64,000 bases of DNA, from contig NC_015276.1 of NCBI RefSeq assembly GCF_000192865.1, positions 1,488,001-1,552,000 of the forward strand, in the 5' to 3' direction. The position numbers and the translations under genes are program-made. The notes under the pieces were generated by a model. It saw only the letters and a list, made by a program, of their open reading frames with translations. It was not told where the DNA came from and searched no databases. Numbering within the stretch: position 1 is the stretch's first letter; each line of letters opens with the position of its first letter. The DNA comes from Marinomonas mediterranea MMB-1 (lineage in GTDB: Bacteria; Pseudomonadota; Gammaproteobacteria; Pseudomonadales; Marinomonadaceae). Positions 1 through 8,251 of the stretch are shown piece by piece.

Positions 1-342
1 CTGCTCAATAGCATCCGCGGGTGCACCTGTCGTAATCAATACTTCAGGTTTTGGGATGCCCGCTAAGTCACTTTTATGCTCTTCTAAAAAGTTAGCGAGT
101 TGGGTTTCTGCTTTATCAGTGGTCGCTTGCAATGTTTCTTTTCGAACCATTTCCAGCGTTTCTTCCGGAATGTAATTGTTAATCATATAAGAAGAATGCG
201 TCGTCAATGGTTCCATCGCATGCATTAAGACAACGTTTGCTTCATTGATTTTTGCTAACTGCATAACGTAGCCAAGCGCTTCGCTGCTTTTGTTGTCTAA
301 AAGGTCACAAGCGTAAAGAATAGTATTGATTTGGGGTAACAT
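1..342 (-). CDS. Universal stress protein (UspA family), C-terminus cut by window edge
   Basis: Reading the minus strand from an ATG at 342 gives an open frame of 114 codons that runs off the left edge. It begins MLPQINTILYACDLL and continues with a segment like EALGYVMQLAKINEANVVLMHA, the beta-alpha-beta start of UspA proteins. An AAGGAG ribosome site lies 7 bases before the ATG. UspA proteins are cytoplasmic, often dimeric and ATP-binding, and respond to stress. The ATP-binding glycine loop near the C-terminus is outside the window, so nucleotide binding cannot be judged. The gene appears monocistronic at its 5' end, because the next gene is a separate small one. Confidence 0.85.
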   Translation of the reverse strand, partial: MLPQINTILYACDLLDNKSSEALGYVMQLAKINEANVVLMHAMEPLTTHSSYMINNYIPEETLEMVRKETLQATTDKAETQLANFLEEHKSDLAGIPKPEVLITTGAPADAIEQ

Positions 343-434
343 AGCTTTTCTCCTTAGAGAGGCTTTTGCAGTACGTCTATTCGCTGCGCCCTCTTATTGT
401 TTAGGGAATATCTCCCGACAACTTTAGTGTAGCC

Positions 435-623
435 TCATCCCAAATATTCGAACTGATATAGATCAATAGTACTTATTGCTTTTTCAATTGTTCGTTGTTC
501 GTAATGAGCGTCGAACAAAAAGCCTGTTGCGGCTGAAATTAATACGAAGCTAGCAAATGCAACGGTCCAGCGATTTTGTTTTTGGCTGCATACTTCCGTG
601 TTTTGAGGTGGCATTTTATTCAT
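435..623 (-). CDS. Small single-pass membrane protein under apparent Fur control
   Basis: This frame encodes 62 residues starting MNKMPPQ. I chose the ATG at 623 rather than an upstream start at 659 because an AAGGAAA ribosome site sits before 623. A charged N-terminus (residues 1-20) is followed by one hydrophobic segment, about residues 22-40 (WTVAFASFVLISAATGFLF), and a short polar tail ending in a Tyr/Phe-rich stretch. I recognise no family. A textbook promoter containing a Fur-like box lies about 55 bases upstream (675-702), so the gene is probably induced by iron starvation. It might support a TonB- or iron-linked membrane complex, but that is speculation. The existence of the gene rests on the promoter, ribosome site and transmembrane segment together. 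Confidence 0.6.
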   Translation of the reverse strand: MNKMPPQNTEVCSQKQNRWTVAFASFVLISAATGFLFDAHYEQRTIEKAISTIDLYQFEYLG

Positions 624-674
624 AATGTTCTTTTTCCTTCGCGAATAGAGCGTGAGCAAGAGACGATGATTCTA

Positions 675-702
675 ATTATAAATGATAATCAATATCATTC
701 AA
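675..702 (-). promoter_or_regulatory. Sigma-70 promoter overlapped by Fur box
   Basis: On the minus strand a -35 element TTGAAT (702-697) and a perfect -10 TATAAT (680-675) are separated by 16 bases. Between them, at 683-697, lies TGATAATCAATATCA, which matches the 7-1-7 Fur consensus (TGATAAT-N-ATTATCA) at 13 of 14 arm positions. A repressor bound here would block RNA polymerase. It drives the small membrane protein gene at 435-623. Confidence 0.75.
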
Positions 703-917
703 TGTTTTTATGTCTTATATTTGCTCATTAGGTGTTTCTTGTTGTTTCTTATTAAGTTGGCTGCACGAGTCCCAATAAATGGTATCTACGGCCATATTTT
801 AATGATGAGTCTCTAAGCAGCGATGTTTTCGTTTTTGGATGAGGTGTACCTGTCGTCAGTCAACTGTTCGTTATGTTAATATTCGGCTTCTTTTTAAAAT
901 GACTAAGAGTATTGAAC

Positions 918-1538
918 ATGTCAGAACTGTCTTTCGACACGAATGAAGCAAAAATTGCCTACGGCATAGGTCGTCAAATTGGTGATCAACTTAAAGGTGG
1001 AGATTTGGGTGAATTGTCTCTTCCACATCTATATGCTGCCATTGAAGATGCGTTAAATGGTGCTGCTATGCGTGTACCTGGCGCTGAGTTGGAAGCTGCA
1101 TTTGCGAAGCTTCAAGAAGAAATGGAAGCAAAATCTAAAGAGTCTGCCAAAGAAGTAGTTGCCGCTGGCGAAGCATTCTTAGCTGAAAATAAAGCTGCTG
1201 AAGGCATTCAAGTGACAGACAGTGGTTTGCAATACCTTGTTCTTGAAGAAGGTAATGGCGCAACACCGACTGCACAGTCTACTGTAAAAGTTCATTACGA
1301 AGGTCGTTTGACTGATGGACAAGTATTTGACAGCTCAATTGCACGTGGTGAGCCAATCGAATTCCCATTAGGTGGCGTTATCGCAGGTTGGACTGAAGGT
1401 CTTCAGCTAATGAAAGAAGGCGCAAAATACCGCTTCACTATCCCTGCTGAGCTAGCATATGGAGCTCAGGGTGCAGGCGCGATGATCAAGCCTCATTCTG
1501 TACTTGTATTTGACGTTGAGCTTTTAGAAGTTAAATAA
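918..1538 (+). CDS. fklB: FKBP-type peptidyl-prolyl cis-trans isomerase (FKBP22-like)
   Basis: The protein has 206 residues and catalyses cis-trans isomerisation of Xaa-Pro bonds. Residues 1-90 form the helical dimerisation domain of the FKBP22/FkpA class (DTNEAKIAYGIGRQIGDQL). The C-terminal half is a standard FKBP fold, with VKVHYEGRLTDGQVFDSS, a GVIAGWTEGLQLMKEGAKYRFTIP core region and ELAYG. There is no signal peptide, so it is a cytoplasmic FklB rather than a periplasmic FkpA. An in-frame TTG at 912 would add two residues, but the ATG at 918 fits FklB better. It is monocistronic, with a bidirectional terminator directly downstream. Confidence 0.93.
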   Translation: MSELSFDTNEAKIAYGIGRQIGDQLKGGDLGELSLPHLYAAIEDALNGAAMRVPGAELEAAFAKLQEEMEAKSKESAKEVVAAGEAFLAENKAAEGIQVTDSGLQYLVLEEGNGATPTAQSTVKVHYEGRLTDGQVFDSSIARGEPIEFPLGGVIAGWTEGLQLMKEGAKYRFTIPAELAYGAQGAGAMIKPHSVLVFDVELLEVK

Positions 1539-1553
1539 GTTTGATGTTAGATT

Positions 1554-1583
1554 AAAAATGGACGGTGCTGCCGTCCATTTTTT
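1554..1583. terminator. Bidirectional intrinsic terminator between fklB and the GNAT gene
   Basis: An inverted repeat AAATGGACGG / CCGTCCATTT with a five-base loop (TGCTG) is flanked by A-rich sequence on the left and a run of seven T on the right. It lies between two convergent genes and can serve both strands. Confidence 0.85.
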
Positions 1584-1999
1584 TAAATTTTTCTTTCCAT
1601 GCGAACATGCGGTTTACCCGCATCCAGAAAGATCTTCCCGTCTGTTTTGAACCCTATACGCTCATAAAACACCTGAGCCTCAATTTGAGCGTTCAAAAAA
1701 ACACTGTCTAGTCCCATTTCACGAGCTACCTGAACGGCACGCCTCATAAGCATAATCCCATAGCCTTGACTACGGTAGTTGGGGAGAACGGCTAACCTAG
1801 ATATTTGTCCGTTCTCAGTAAGTCTGCATACGCCAGTAGGAACCGCGGTGGTGCCAAATGAGACAAAGTGTACAGCTTCGTCATCTTTTCCATCCCACTC
1901 GTCTTGTTCATCGAACCCTTGCTCTAGAATAAAGACCTGTTTTCGAACGAAAGTCAGTTGGGCTTTGCTGCTTTCCCAATCGGACGTAAGCACTTTCAT
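1583..1999 (-). CDS. GNAT-family N-acetyltransferase, ElaA-like
   Basis: The protein has 138 residues. The N-terminal pattern VRKQVFILEQGFDEQDEWDG followed by AVHF is typical of the ElaA/YjcF branch of GNAT enzymes. The acetyl-CoA pyrophosphate-binding loop appears as LPNYRSQGYG (about residues 71-80), followed by the helix LMRRAVQVA. The C-terminal strand NAQIEAQVFYERIGF carries the usual Tyr used as general acid in many GNATs. The acceptor substrate is unknown. It lies 19 bases downstream of roxA on the same strand, so the two are probably cotranscribed. Confidence 0.85.
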   Translation of the reverse strand: MKVLTSDWESSKAQLTFVRKQVFILEQGFDEQDEWDGKDDEAVHFVSFGTTAVPTGVCRLTENGQISRLAVLPNYRSQGYGIMLMRRAVQVAREMGLDSVFLNAQIEAQVFYERIGFKTDGKIFLDAGKPHVRMERKI

Positions 2000-2018
2000 A
2001 TTGTGTATCCTCGTGTTC

Positions 2019-3212
2019 TTATTCTGCTGGTAAGGCGACCAAGGCCTGACGTTTTAAAAGAAAGCGTAACAAGGGCTCTAGATCACTTGATTGAGATAAA
2101 TCTAGGCCACTAAAATCAAACTCTGTGTCGTCGCTCACCGCTTGGACAAAGGATGTGAGTTCAAGCGGAACCGTCATTTTTTCGCCATTACAGTACACAG
2201 AGGTATGGTCGCCACTTTGATAATAGCAAATACGAGCGTCACCTGGTCTGATAAAACTAGCACCTTGTATTGCTAATTCAAAAGCTTGATCTTCTTCTTC
2301 CTGGTTTAGCGCTGGGTTGAACTCAGGGTACTTGCTTTCACTCATTGTCTCGCCAAGCCAGTCTTTTAGTAACTCTGGTTGATCGATGAGCTCAATTAAT
2401 TTTGTACGCAGGTGGTCAACATCTGATTGGCTAATCTCTCCGTGGTGGGCGCGCTCTAGAGGTTCTTCAGCACAGAATCGACGCTTTTCAAGAGATTTGT
2501 CTTCGCCTAATTGCTCTTCTATTAACGAATTTACCCCAGAAAGCGCTTCGCTTGAAGATGGAGCACGAAAACCAATGGAGTAAGTTAAGCATTCGCTATT
2601 GAGTGCTCTTCCGTTGTGAGCAAAATTAGGCGGGAGGTAGAGAATATCCCCAGGTTCTAGATCACATTCAATGGATGGGGTACTAGGAAAATTGTCGAGG
2701 ATGTGAAGTTGAGTACCCTCAACAGCAGAGTCTTCGTATTCGGTCGGTTCTGCGACTTGCCAGCGTCGCTTTCCTGACATTTGAACTAAAAATACATCGT
2801 ATTGGTCATAGTGTGGGCCAACACTGCCGCCTTCAGTAGCGTAGCTGATCATCACATCGTCTAAACGCCAGCTGGGTAAAAAGTAAAAGCGCTCTTTTAA
2901 TGCTTGTACTTCTGGAACCCAATGATCGACGGCTTGTACCAATAACGTCCATTCTTTTTCAGGTAGGTTTTGGAATGTGTCTTCTTGAAATGGACCTTGC
3001 ATTAGTTGCCATGAAGTCTTTCCATTTTCGATGACAATTCGTGCTTCCGCTTCTTCTTCCATTGATAAGCCAGCGAGTTCATTTGCATCTAGCGGAAGTT
3101 CGATGTCCGTCAGTCCCTTGCGAATAATAAGAGGCTTCTTTTGCCAGTATTCGCTTAAAAAGGTTTCAAGTGTTATTCCGCCTAAAATGCTGATCGGAGT
3201 ATCAGGTGTCAT
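2019..3212 (-). CDS. roxA: Ribosomal protein uL16 arginine hydroxylase (cupin/JmjC 2-oxoglutarate oxygenase)
   Basis: This is an Fe(II)/2-oxoglutarate-dependent oxygenase of the RoxA (YcfD) family, which hydroxylates an arginine of ribosomal protein L16. The N-terminus has the family's FLSEYWQKKPLIIRKG stretch. The JmjC core has GPHYDQYDVFLVQMSGKRRW (the HxD metal ligands) and the third ligand in PPNFAHNG. A C-terminal winged-helix-like region of about 170 residues follows, as in RoxA. The start is placed at the ATG at 3212, which has GGAA six bases upstream. An in-frame ATG at 3224 would add MECN. E. coli ycfD also lies near purB, which supports orthology. Confidence 0.92.
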   Translation of the reverse strand: MTPDTPISILGGITLETFLSEYWQKKPLIIRKGLTDIELPLDANELAGLSMEEEAEARIVIENGKTSWQLMQGPFQEDTFQNLPEKEWTLLVQAVDHWVPEVQALKERFYFLPSWRLDDVMISYATEGGSVGPHYDQYDVFLVQMSGKRRWQVAEPTEYEDSAVEGTQLHILDNFPSTPSIECDLEPGDILYLPPNFAHNGRALNSECLTYSIGFRAPSSSEALSGVNSLIEEQLGEDKSLEKRRFCAEEPLERAHHGEISQSDVDHLRTKLIELIDQPELLKDWLGETMSESKYPEFNPALNQEEEDQAFELAIQGASFIRPGDARICYYQSGDHTSVYCNGEKMTVPLELTSFVQAVSDDTEFDFSGLDLSQSSDLEPLLRFLLKRQALVALPAE

Positions 3213-3363
3213 GTTACATTCCATTTCTAGTTGCGAGCATTCTGTGATTAGCTTGTTCGTATAGTGTATTCGAACCGTGCTGGAAAAAAATAGGGCGTTG
3301 ACTCTTTAGAAGAAACCAACGCCCTATATTCAGCATTTATTAACGTTGCCGCTAAATTAGCTG

Positions 3364-4737
3364 TTAATTGCGAATTGCTTTTGCTTGAGCCGCTGCGTTA
3401 CCAACATACGTTGCTGGCGTCAGTGCTTTAAGCTCTGCTTTTGCTGATTCTGGAAGTTCCAGAGTATCAACGAACTCACTGATGGTTTCCTGATCGATAT
3501 CACGTCCACGAGTAAGCTCTTTCAGTTTTTCGTATGGAGATTCGATGCCGTAGCGACGCATAACCGTTTGAATAGGTTCAGCCAGCACTTCCCATGATGC
3601 ATTCAGATCATCATTTAAGCGCTGAGCATTGATTTCTAGCTTGCTGATCCCTTTAAGTGTTGCTTGGTAAGAGATTAAACTGTGGGCAAGGCCAACACCT
3701 AAATTACGCAATACAGTGGAATCGGTTAAGTCACGCTGCCAGCGAGAAATAGGCAGTTTGGCACTTAGGTGGTTCATAACCGCATTTGCGATGCCTAAGT
3801 TACCCTCTGAGTTTTCGAAATCGATTGGGTTAACTTTATGCGGCATTGTTGAAGAACCGATTTCGCCAGCAATGGTTTTTTGCTTGAAGAAGCCCATTGA
3901 GATGTAGCCCCATACATCGCGATCGAAATCGATCAAGATTGTATTAAAACGAGCGATTGCATCATACAGTTCGGCAATGTAGTCATGTGGCTCGATTTGG
4001 GTTGTGTAAGGGTTCCAAGTTAGGCCAAGTGACGTAACAAATTGTTCAGCATGAGCTTGCCAATCGACATCAGGGTAGGCAGATAGATGGGCGTTGTAGT
4101 TACCTACTGCACCGTTAATTTTGCCTAAGAATTCAACTGCTTCAATTTGCTTAAGTTGGCGACGTAGACGCGCTGCGACGTTTGCCATCTCTTTACCAAT
4201 TGTTGATGGCGATGCCGTTTGTCCGTGTGTGCGAGACAGCATTGGTTGATCAGCATGCTCAATAGCAAGGCCTTCGATGGCTTCTGTTACTGCTTTCAAG
4301 TCAGGCAACACGCCTTCAGCTAATGCTTCGCGAAGCATAAGTGCGTGTGAAAGGTTGTTAATATCTTCCGATGTACATGCGAAGTGAACAAACTCAGAAA
4401 CGGCGGCAAGTTCAGCGTTATCCGCCATTTGATTTTTAATGAAGTACTCGACCGCTTTCACATCGTGGTTAGTCGTTCTCTCAATGTCTTTAATCGCTTG
4501 TGCGTTTTCTTCACTAAAGTTTTCCGCCAGATTGTCTAGCAACTGATTCGCTTCAGCGCTAAGAGCAGGCACTTCGGAAATTTGAGGGTGATTTGACAAA
4601 GCTTGAAGCCAGCGGACTTCAACAATAACACGCATACGTAGTAAGCCAAATTCGCTTACAGAACGACGAAGTACGTTAGTTTTAGAGCCGTAACGACCGT
4701 CGATAGGAGAGATAGCATTTAAGCTGGTTAATTGCAT
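3364..4737 (-). CDS. purB: Adenylosuccinate lyase
   Basis: The protein has 457 residues, the usual PurB length. It removes fumarate from SAICAR and from adenylosuccinate in purine synthesis. The fumarase/aspartase superfamily signature GSSTMPHKVNP is present (about residues 295-305), as are TSEDINNLSHALML and the catalytic-histidine segment SRTHGQTASPSTIGKE. The N-terminus LNAISPIDGRYGSKT is characteristic of the E. coli-type enzyme. It sits between the monomeric icd and roxA on the same strand. The 206-base gap upstream holds a palindromic repeat, so purB probably has its own promoter. Confidence 0.97.
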   Translation of the reverse strand: MQLTSLNAISPIDGRYGSKTNVLRRSVSEFGLLRMRVIVEVRWLQALSNHPQISEVPALSAEANQLLDNLAENFSEENAQAIKDIERTTNHDVKAVEYFIKNQMADNAELAAVSEFVHFACTSEDINNLSHALMLREALAEGVLPDLKAVTEAIEGLAIEHADQPMLSRTHGQTASPSTIGKEMANVAARLRRQLKQIEAVEFLGKINGAVGNYNAHLSAYPDVDWQAHAEQFVTSLGLTWNPYTTQIEPHDYIAELYDAIARFNTILIDFDRDVWGYISMGFFKQKTIAGEIGSSTMPHKVNPIDFENSEGNLGIANAVMNHLSAKLPISRWQRDLTDSTVLRNLGVGLAHSLISYQATLKGISKLEINAQRLNDDLNASWEVLAEPIQTVMRRYGIESPYEKLKELTRGRDIDQETISEFVDTLELPESAKAELKALTPATYVGNAAAQAKAIRN

Positions 4738-4831
4738 TGAGATAACGCCTCGACCATGTGGTTTTCAGGGAGCCGCTATTATAGGTGAAAGTGGTTTCGA
4801 GTTCTATTGGAACAGAGGGATAGATAGAAAA

Positions 4832-4928
4832 AGACCCCCTCCCATCCTCCCCCTTAGCAAGGGGGAGGTGTAAACCATTTGGCCTATATTTCCCTCCCCT
4901 TTATAAGGGGAGGGCTAGGGAGGGATCT
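4832..4928. repeat. GC-rich extragenic palindromic repeat (two nested hairpins)
   Basis: The stretch contains two near-perfect hairpins. CCTCCCCCTT/AAGGGGGAGG lies at 4846-4868 with loop AGC, and CCCTCCCCTT/AAGGGGAGGG lies at 4892-4914. Outer arms (CCCCCTCCC at the left, GGGAGGGAT at the right) could close the whole into a cloverleaf. The composition is unlike the AT-rich flanks. It lies in the gap between icd and purB. It looks like a dispersed REP/BIME-type element that may also act as a transcript terminator or 3'-end protector for icd. Confidence 0.75.
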
Positions 4929-4943
4929 TAGAGTTTGCTAAAA

Positions 4944-7163
4944 TTAGATCGCAGCAAGAATCTCGTTAAAGGTTGCGCTTGGACGCATTACTTTAGTAAC
5001 GGCATCCAGATCCATGTGGTAGTAACCTTCTAGACCAGCATCTTTACCTTGAACAGAGTTAAGCTCTTCAACAATCTTAGACTCATTTTCGACCAACGCT
5101 TTTGCAACGCTTGCGAACTTGTCAGCAAGTTCAGCATCGTCAGTTTGAGTCGCTAATGCTTGAGCCCAGTACATTGTTAGGTAAAAATGACTTCCGCGGT
5201 TATCAATATCACCTACTTTACGAGATGGAGATTTATTGTTATCCAGCAGTTGCTCAGTCGCACGATCTAGGGCAGCAGCCAGTACTTTTGCTTTAGCGTT
5301 ATCTTGCTTAATGCCCAATTCTTCAAAAGAAACGGCAGTTGCAAGGAATTCGCCTAAAGAATCCCAACGTAAGTAGTTTTCTTCTTGAAGCTGTTGTACG
5401 TGCTTAGGAGCAGAACCGCCTGCACCTGTTTCGTACATTCCGCCACCATTCAACATAGGAACGATCGATAGCATTTTCGCTGATGTGCCTAGCTCCATGA
5501 TTGGGAACAAGTCGGTTAGGTAATCACGAAGTACGTTACCAGAAACCGAGATAGTATCTTGGCCACGCATCATTCGCTCCATAGAGAAACGAATCGCTTC
5601 GTTGTAAGACATGATATGAATTTCAAGACCTTCAAGATCATGATCCTGCAAGTATAGTTTTACTTTTTTGCGTAGTTCATTATCGTGTGCGCGCTCTGCA
5701 TCTAACCAGAAAACTGCAGGAGTGCCAGAGTTACGAGCTCGTGTAACACCTAATTTTACCCAGTCTTTAATCGGAGCATCTTTTGTTTGGCATGCGCGCC
5801 AAATGTCGCCTTTTTCTACGTCGTGTTGCATTAGGACATTGCCTTCTGCATCACGCACGCGCATTGTACCGTTTTCTTGAACTTCAAACGTCTTATCGTG
5901 TGAACCGTACTCTTCTGCTTTTTGAGCCATAAGGCCAACGTTAGGTACAGTACCCATTGTTGTTGGATCAAATGCACCGTTTGTTTTGCAGAAATTGATA
6001 ACTTCCTGATAAATACGAGCGTATGTGCTTTCAGGCATAACGGCTTTAGTGTCTTTAGTCTTGCCGTCACGTCCCCACATTTTACCAGAACTACGGATCA
6101 TAGCAGGCATAGAAGCATCAACAATTACGTCACTTGGTACGTGCAGGTTTGTAATACCACGAACTGAGTCTACCATTGCAATTTCTGGACGGTGCTCGTA
6201 GCAATCGTGGATAGATTCTAAAATTTCGTCTTGAGTTGACTGTGGAAGAGTTTTGATTTTATCGTAAACGCTGCCGATACCGTTGTTTGGATTAACGCCA
6301 AGTTCATCAAAAAGGTCGCCAAATTTATCCCAAACTTCTTTGTAGTAAACCGTTACAGCGTGACCAAATACGATAGGGTGAGATACTTTCATCATGGTCG
6401 CTTTTACGTGCAGTGACCACATGATACCCGCTTCTTTTGCTTCTTGAAGAGATTGCTCGAAGAAGTCGCGAAGTTTGCTTGCACTCATGCGCATTCCGTC
6501 AAGTACTTCACCTTCTAACAAAGGCAACGTTTTCTTAACGTCTACTTCGCCTGATTTGTTTACAAACTCAATGCGTACTTCTTGAGCTTTGTCCATAGTG
6601 ACGGATTGTTCAGAAGAGAAAAAGTCGCCATCACGCATATAGTCAGCGTGAGTTTGAGACGTTTTTTGCCATTTACCCATGGAGTGAGGGTGTTTGCGAG
6701 CAAAACCTTTTACTGCTGCAGGCGCACGACGGTCAGAGTTACCTTGACGCAGTACTGGGTTTACAGCACTACCTAGCACTTTAGAGTAGCGAGAATTAAT
6801 TTCTTTTTCTTCATCTGTTGCTGGCGCTTCTGGGTAGTCAGGGATTTCGTAGCCTTGTGATTGAAGCTCTTTAATTGTTGCCGTTAATTGAGGAATAGAA
6901 GCACTGATGTTCGGCAGTTTGATGAAGTTAGCATCTGGATCTGCAGTTAATTCACCTAGGAAAGAAAGACCGTCTTCAACTTGCTTATCTTCAGGTAGGC
7001 GGTCAGTAAATAAAGACAATACGCGCGCTGCCAATGAGATATCCGTCAGTTGCAAGTTGATATCAGCTTCTTTTGCAAATGCCTGAAAAATAGGCAGTAA
7101 AGATGCGGTAGCAAGTGCTGGCGCTTCGTCTGTCAGTGTATAGTAGATAGTGTGCTTTGACAT
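4944..7163 (-). CDS. icd: Isocitrate dehydrogenase (NADP+), monomeric type
   Basis: The 739-residue length is diagnostic of the monomeric isocitrate dehydrogenase family, which is unlike the ~416-residue homodimeric enzyme of E. coli. It oxidatively decarboxylates isocitrate to 2-oxoglutarate with NADP+ in the TCA cycle. Recognisable blocks include ADPDANFIKLPNISASIPQL near the N-terminus, VLRQGNSDRRAP, and the C-terminal GDIDNRGSHFYLTMYWAQAL. The start has AGGGG eight bases upstream. It lies between hflD and purB, where enterobacteria have nothing. In E. coli the dimeric icd lies just beyond rluE in the same neighbourhood. Confidence 0.96.
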   Translation of the reverse strand: MSKHTIYYTLTDEAPALATASLLPIFQAFAKEADINLQLTDISLAARVLSLFTDRLPEDKQVEDGLSFLGELTADPDANFIKLPNISASIPQLTATIKELQSQGYEIPDYPEAPATDEEKEINSRYSKVLGSAVNPVLRQGNSDRRAPAAVKGFARKHPHSMGKWQKTSQTHADYMRDGDFFSSEQSVTMDKAQEVRIEFVNKSGEVDVKKTLPLLEGEVLDGMRMSASKLRDFFEQSLQEAKEAGIMWSLHVKATMMKVSHPIVFGHAVTVYYKEVWDKFGDLFDELGVNPNNGIGSVYDKIKTLPQSTQDEILESIHDCYEHRPEIAMVDSVRGITNLHVPSDVIVDASMPAMIRSSGKMWGRDGKTKDTKAVMPESTYARIYQEVINFCKTNGAFDPTTMGTVPNVGLMAQKAEEYGSHDKTFEVQENGTMRVRDAEGNVLMQHDVEKGDIWRACQTKDAPIKDWVKLGVTRARNSGTPAVFWLDAERAHDNELRKKVKLYLQDHDLEGLEIHIMSYNEAIRFSMERMMRGQDTISVSGNVLRDYLTDLFPIMELGTSAKMLSIVPMLNGGGMYETGAGGSAPKHVQQLQEENYLRWDSLGEFLATAVSFEELGIKQDNAKAKVLAAALDRATEQLLDNNKSPSRKVGDIDNRGSHFYLTMYWAQALATQTDDAELADKFASVAKALVENESKIVEELNSVQGKDAGLEGYYHMDLDAVTKVMRPSATFNEILAAI

Positions 7164-7532
7164 GTAATTCCCCTAACGTTTATGGCCTGATTGTTTGCCA
7201 ATGAATAGAAGGTGACTTATGGTCGCCATTCCTTTTAAAAACCTCAAAATGACTTTTTAAGGTTTTTGTTTCGACATCGTGTTTTACATTTAGATATCGA
7301 CTTCGAGTGTCGTCCAAGGCCAAATGTGCGTTTTTATCAAATGATGTCGAGTATAAACTCGCGAATATAGTACATAAAATTAATTCAGAGTGACATTGCA
7401 GGAGGATATAGTGGGAATTGATGCCGCCTATATAGTCCTATTTTTACAGGCGTGTTTACAATAATTGCTTAACTTATATCCGCCTAAAATTCTCTTAAAT
7501 TATTGTCAAATAAATATTTTTTCAAAAGTGTG
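7164..7532. other. Intergenic region upstream of icd
   Basis: This 369-base gap separates hflD from icd, both on the minus strand, and should contain the icd promoter. It is AT-rich. The only structure seen is an inverted repeat AAAAACCT (7237-7244) / AGGTTTTT (7260-7267) with a 15-base spacer, about 75 bases before the icd start. It could be an operator or leader hairpin. No open frame with a convincing ribosome site and no RNA gene was recognised. Confidence 0.5.
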
Positions 7533-8168
7533 TTATGCGTCTAGGGCTTTTAGTAATGCTTTGCGTTTAAAAACTAAATGCCAGCGTTTTCCTCCCAATT
7601 GACGCCAAAGCATCGATGCTCGGATCCCTGCCATTAAAATTGCGCGCACTTGGTTAGCAACATGGGGCTGTTGCAGAAAGCGACTGTCGCCTTGCACTTG
7701 GACACGAAAAGGGAGTGTACTTAAGGTATCTTGATACATTCCTGCAATACCAGCGATGACGTTTTCATGCATGGCGTCTTCGTAGTGCTCCGATTGGCGT
7801 TCTATTTGCTGTATTCTGTTTCCTATTGCGCTGAGCATATCAGGGTATTTTCGAAGTTTGTTTTCGAGGTGAACAAGGCTTAATGCGTACCTAAGCGTTT
7901 CAGGGTTAACTTCTGCTCTGTCTTTGCCAAATGTTTGGCGCGCAATGCGACGTCCAAGGCTTAAGTTTTGTTTATAGTCCCATTGGCCGCCATAAATATC
8001 TTCAGCACTGTTCGCGTTAACGGTAAGGATACTTTTGATTAAAGGCAGTGTTTCCTCTCTTGGAGCGCCGCCACTCTTCGCAAGTTGAGATACGAGGTCG
8101 GCAGCCTGAAATACGGCAGATAGAGCGATTGCTTGGTGTTTTTCTTGTTGGCTCACTGGCTTATCCAA
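7533..8168 (-). CDS. hflD: High-frequency lysogenisation protein HflD homologue
   Basis: The protein has 211 residues, matching HflD (YcfC). In E. coli HflD is a peripheral inner-membrane protein that binds the phage lambda CII activator. Its general cellular role is unclear. Family-typical blocks are AIALSAVFQAADLVSQLA near the N-terminus and HVANQVRAILMAGIRASMLWRQLGG near the C-terminus. The start is a TTG at 8168 because no ATG fits the conserved N-terminus. The position between mnmA and purB (here with icd intervening) repeats the E. coli order. Confidence 0.92.
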   Translation of the reverse strand: MDKPVSQQEKHQAIALSAVFQAADLVSQLAKSGGAPREETLPLIKSILTVNANSAEDIYGGQWDYKQNLSLGRRIARQTFGKDRAEVNPETLRYALSLVHLENKLRKYPDMLSAIGNRIQQIERQSEHYEDAMHENVIAGIAGMYQDTLSTLPFRVQVQGDSRFLQQPHVANQVRAILMAGIRASMLWRQLGGKRWHLVFKRKALLKALDA

Positions 8169-8251
8169 ATCTAAAGGCTTGTTCTATTGATCAAAGGCCC
8201 ATGCTGTCATGATTAAGCAATAGGCGGTCTGACAGATAGAACAAACAAAAG

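Noticed and set aside
1779..2033. 84-codon plus-strand frame opposite the GNAT and roxA genes
   Set aside because: It is antisense to the conserved ElaA-like sequence, with no ribosome site.
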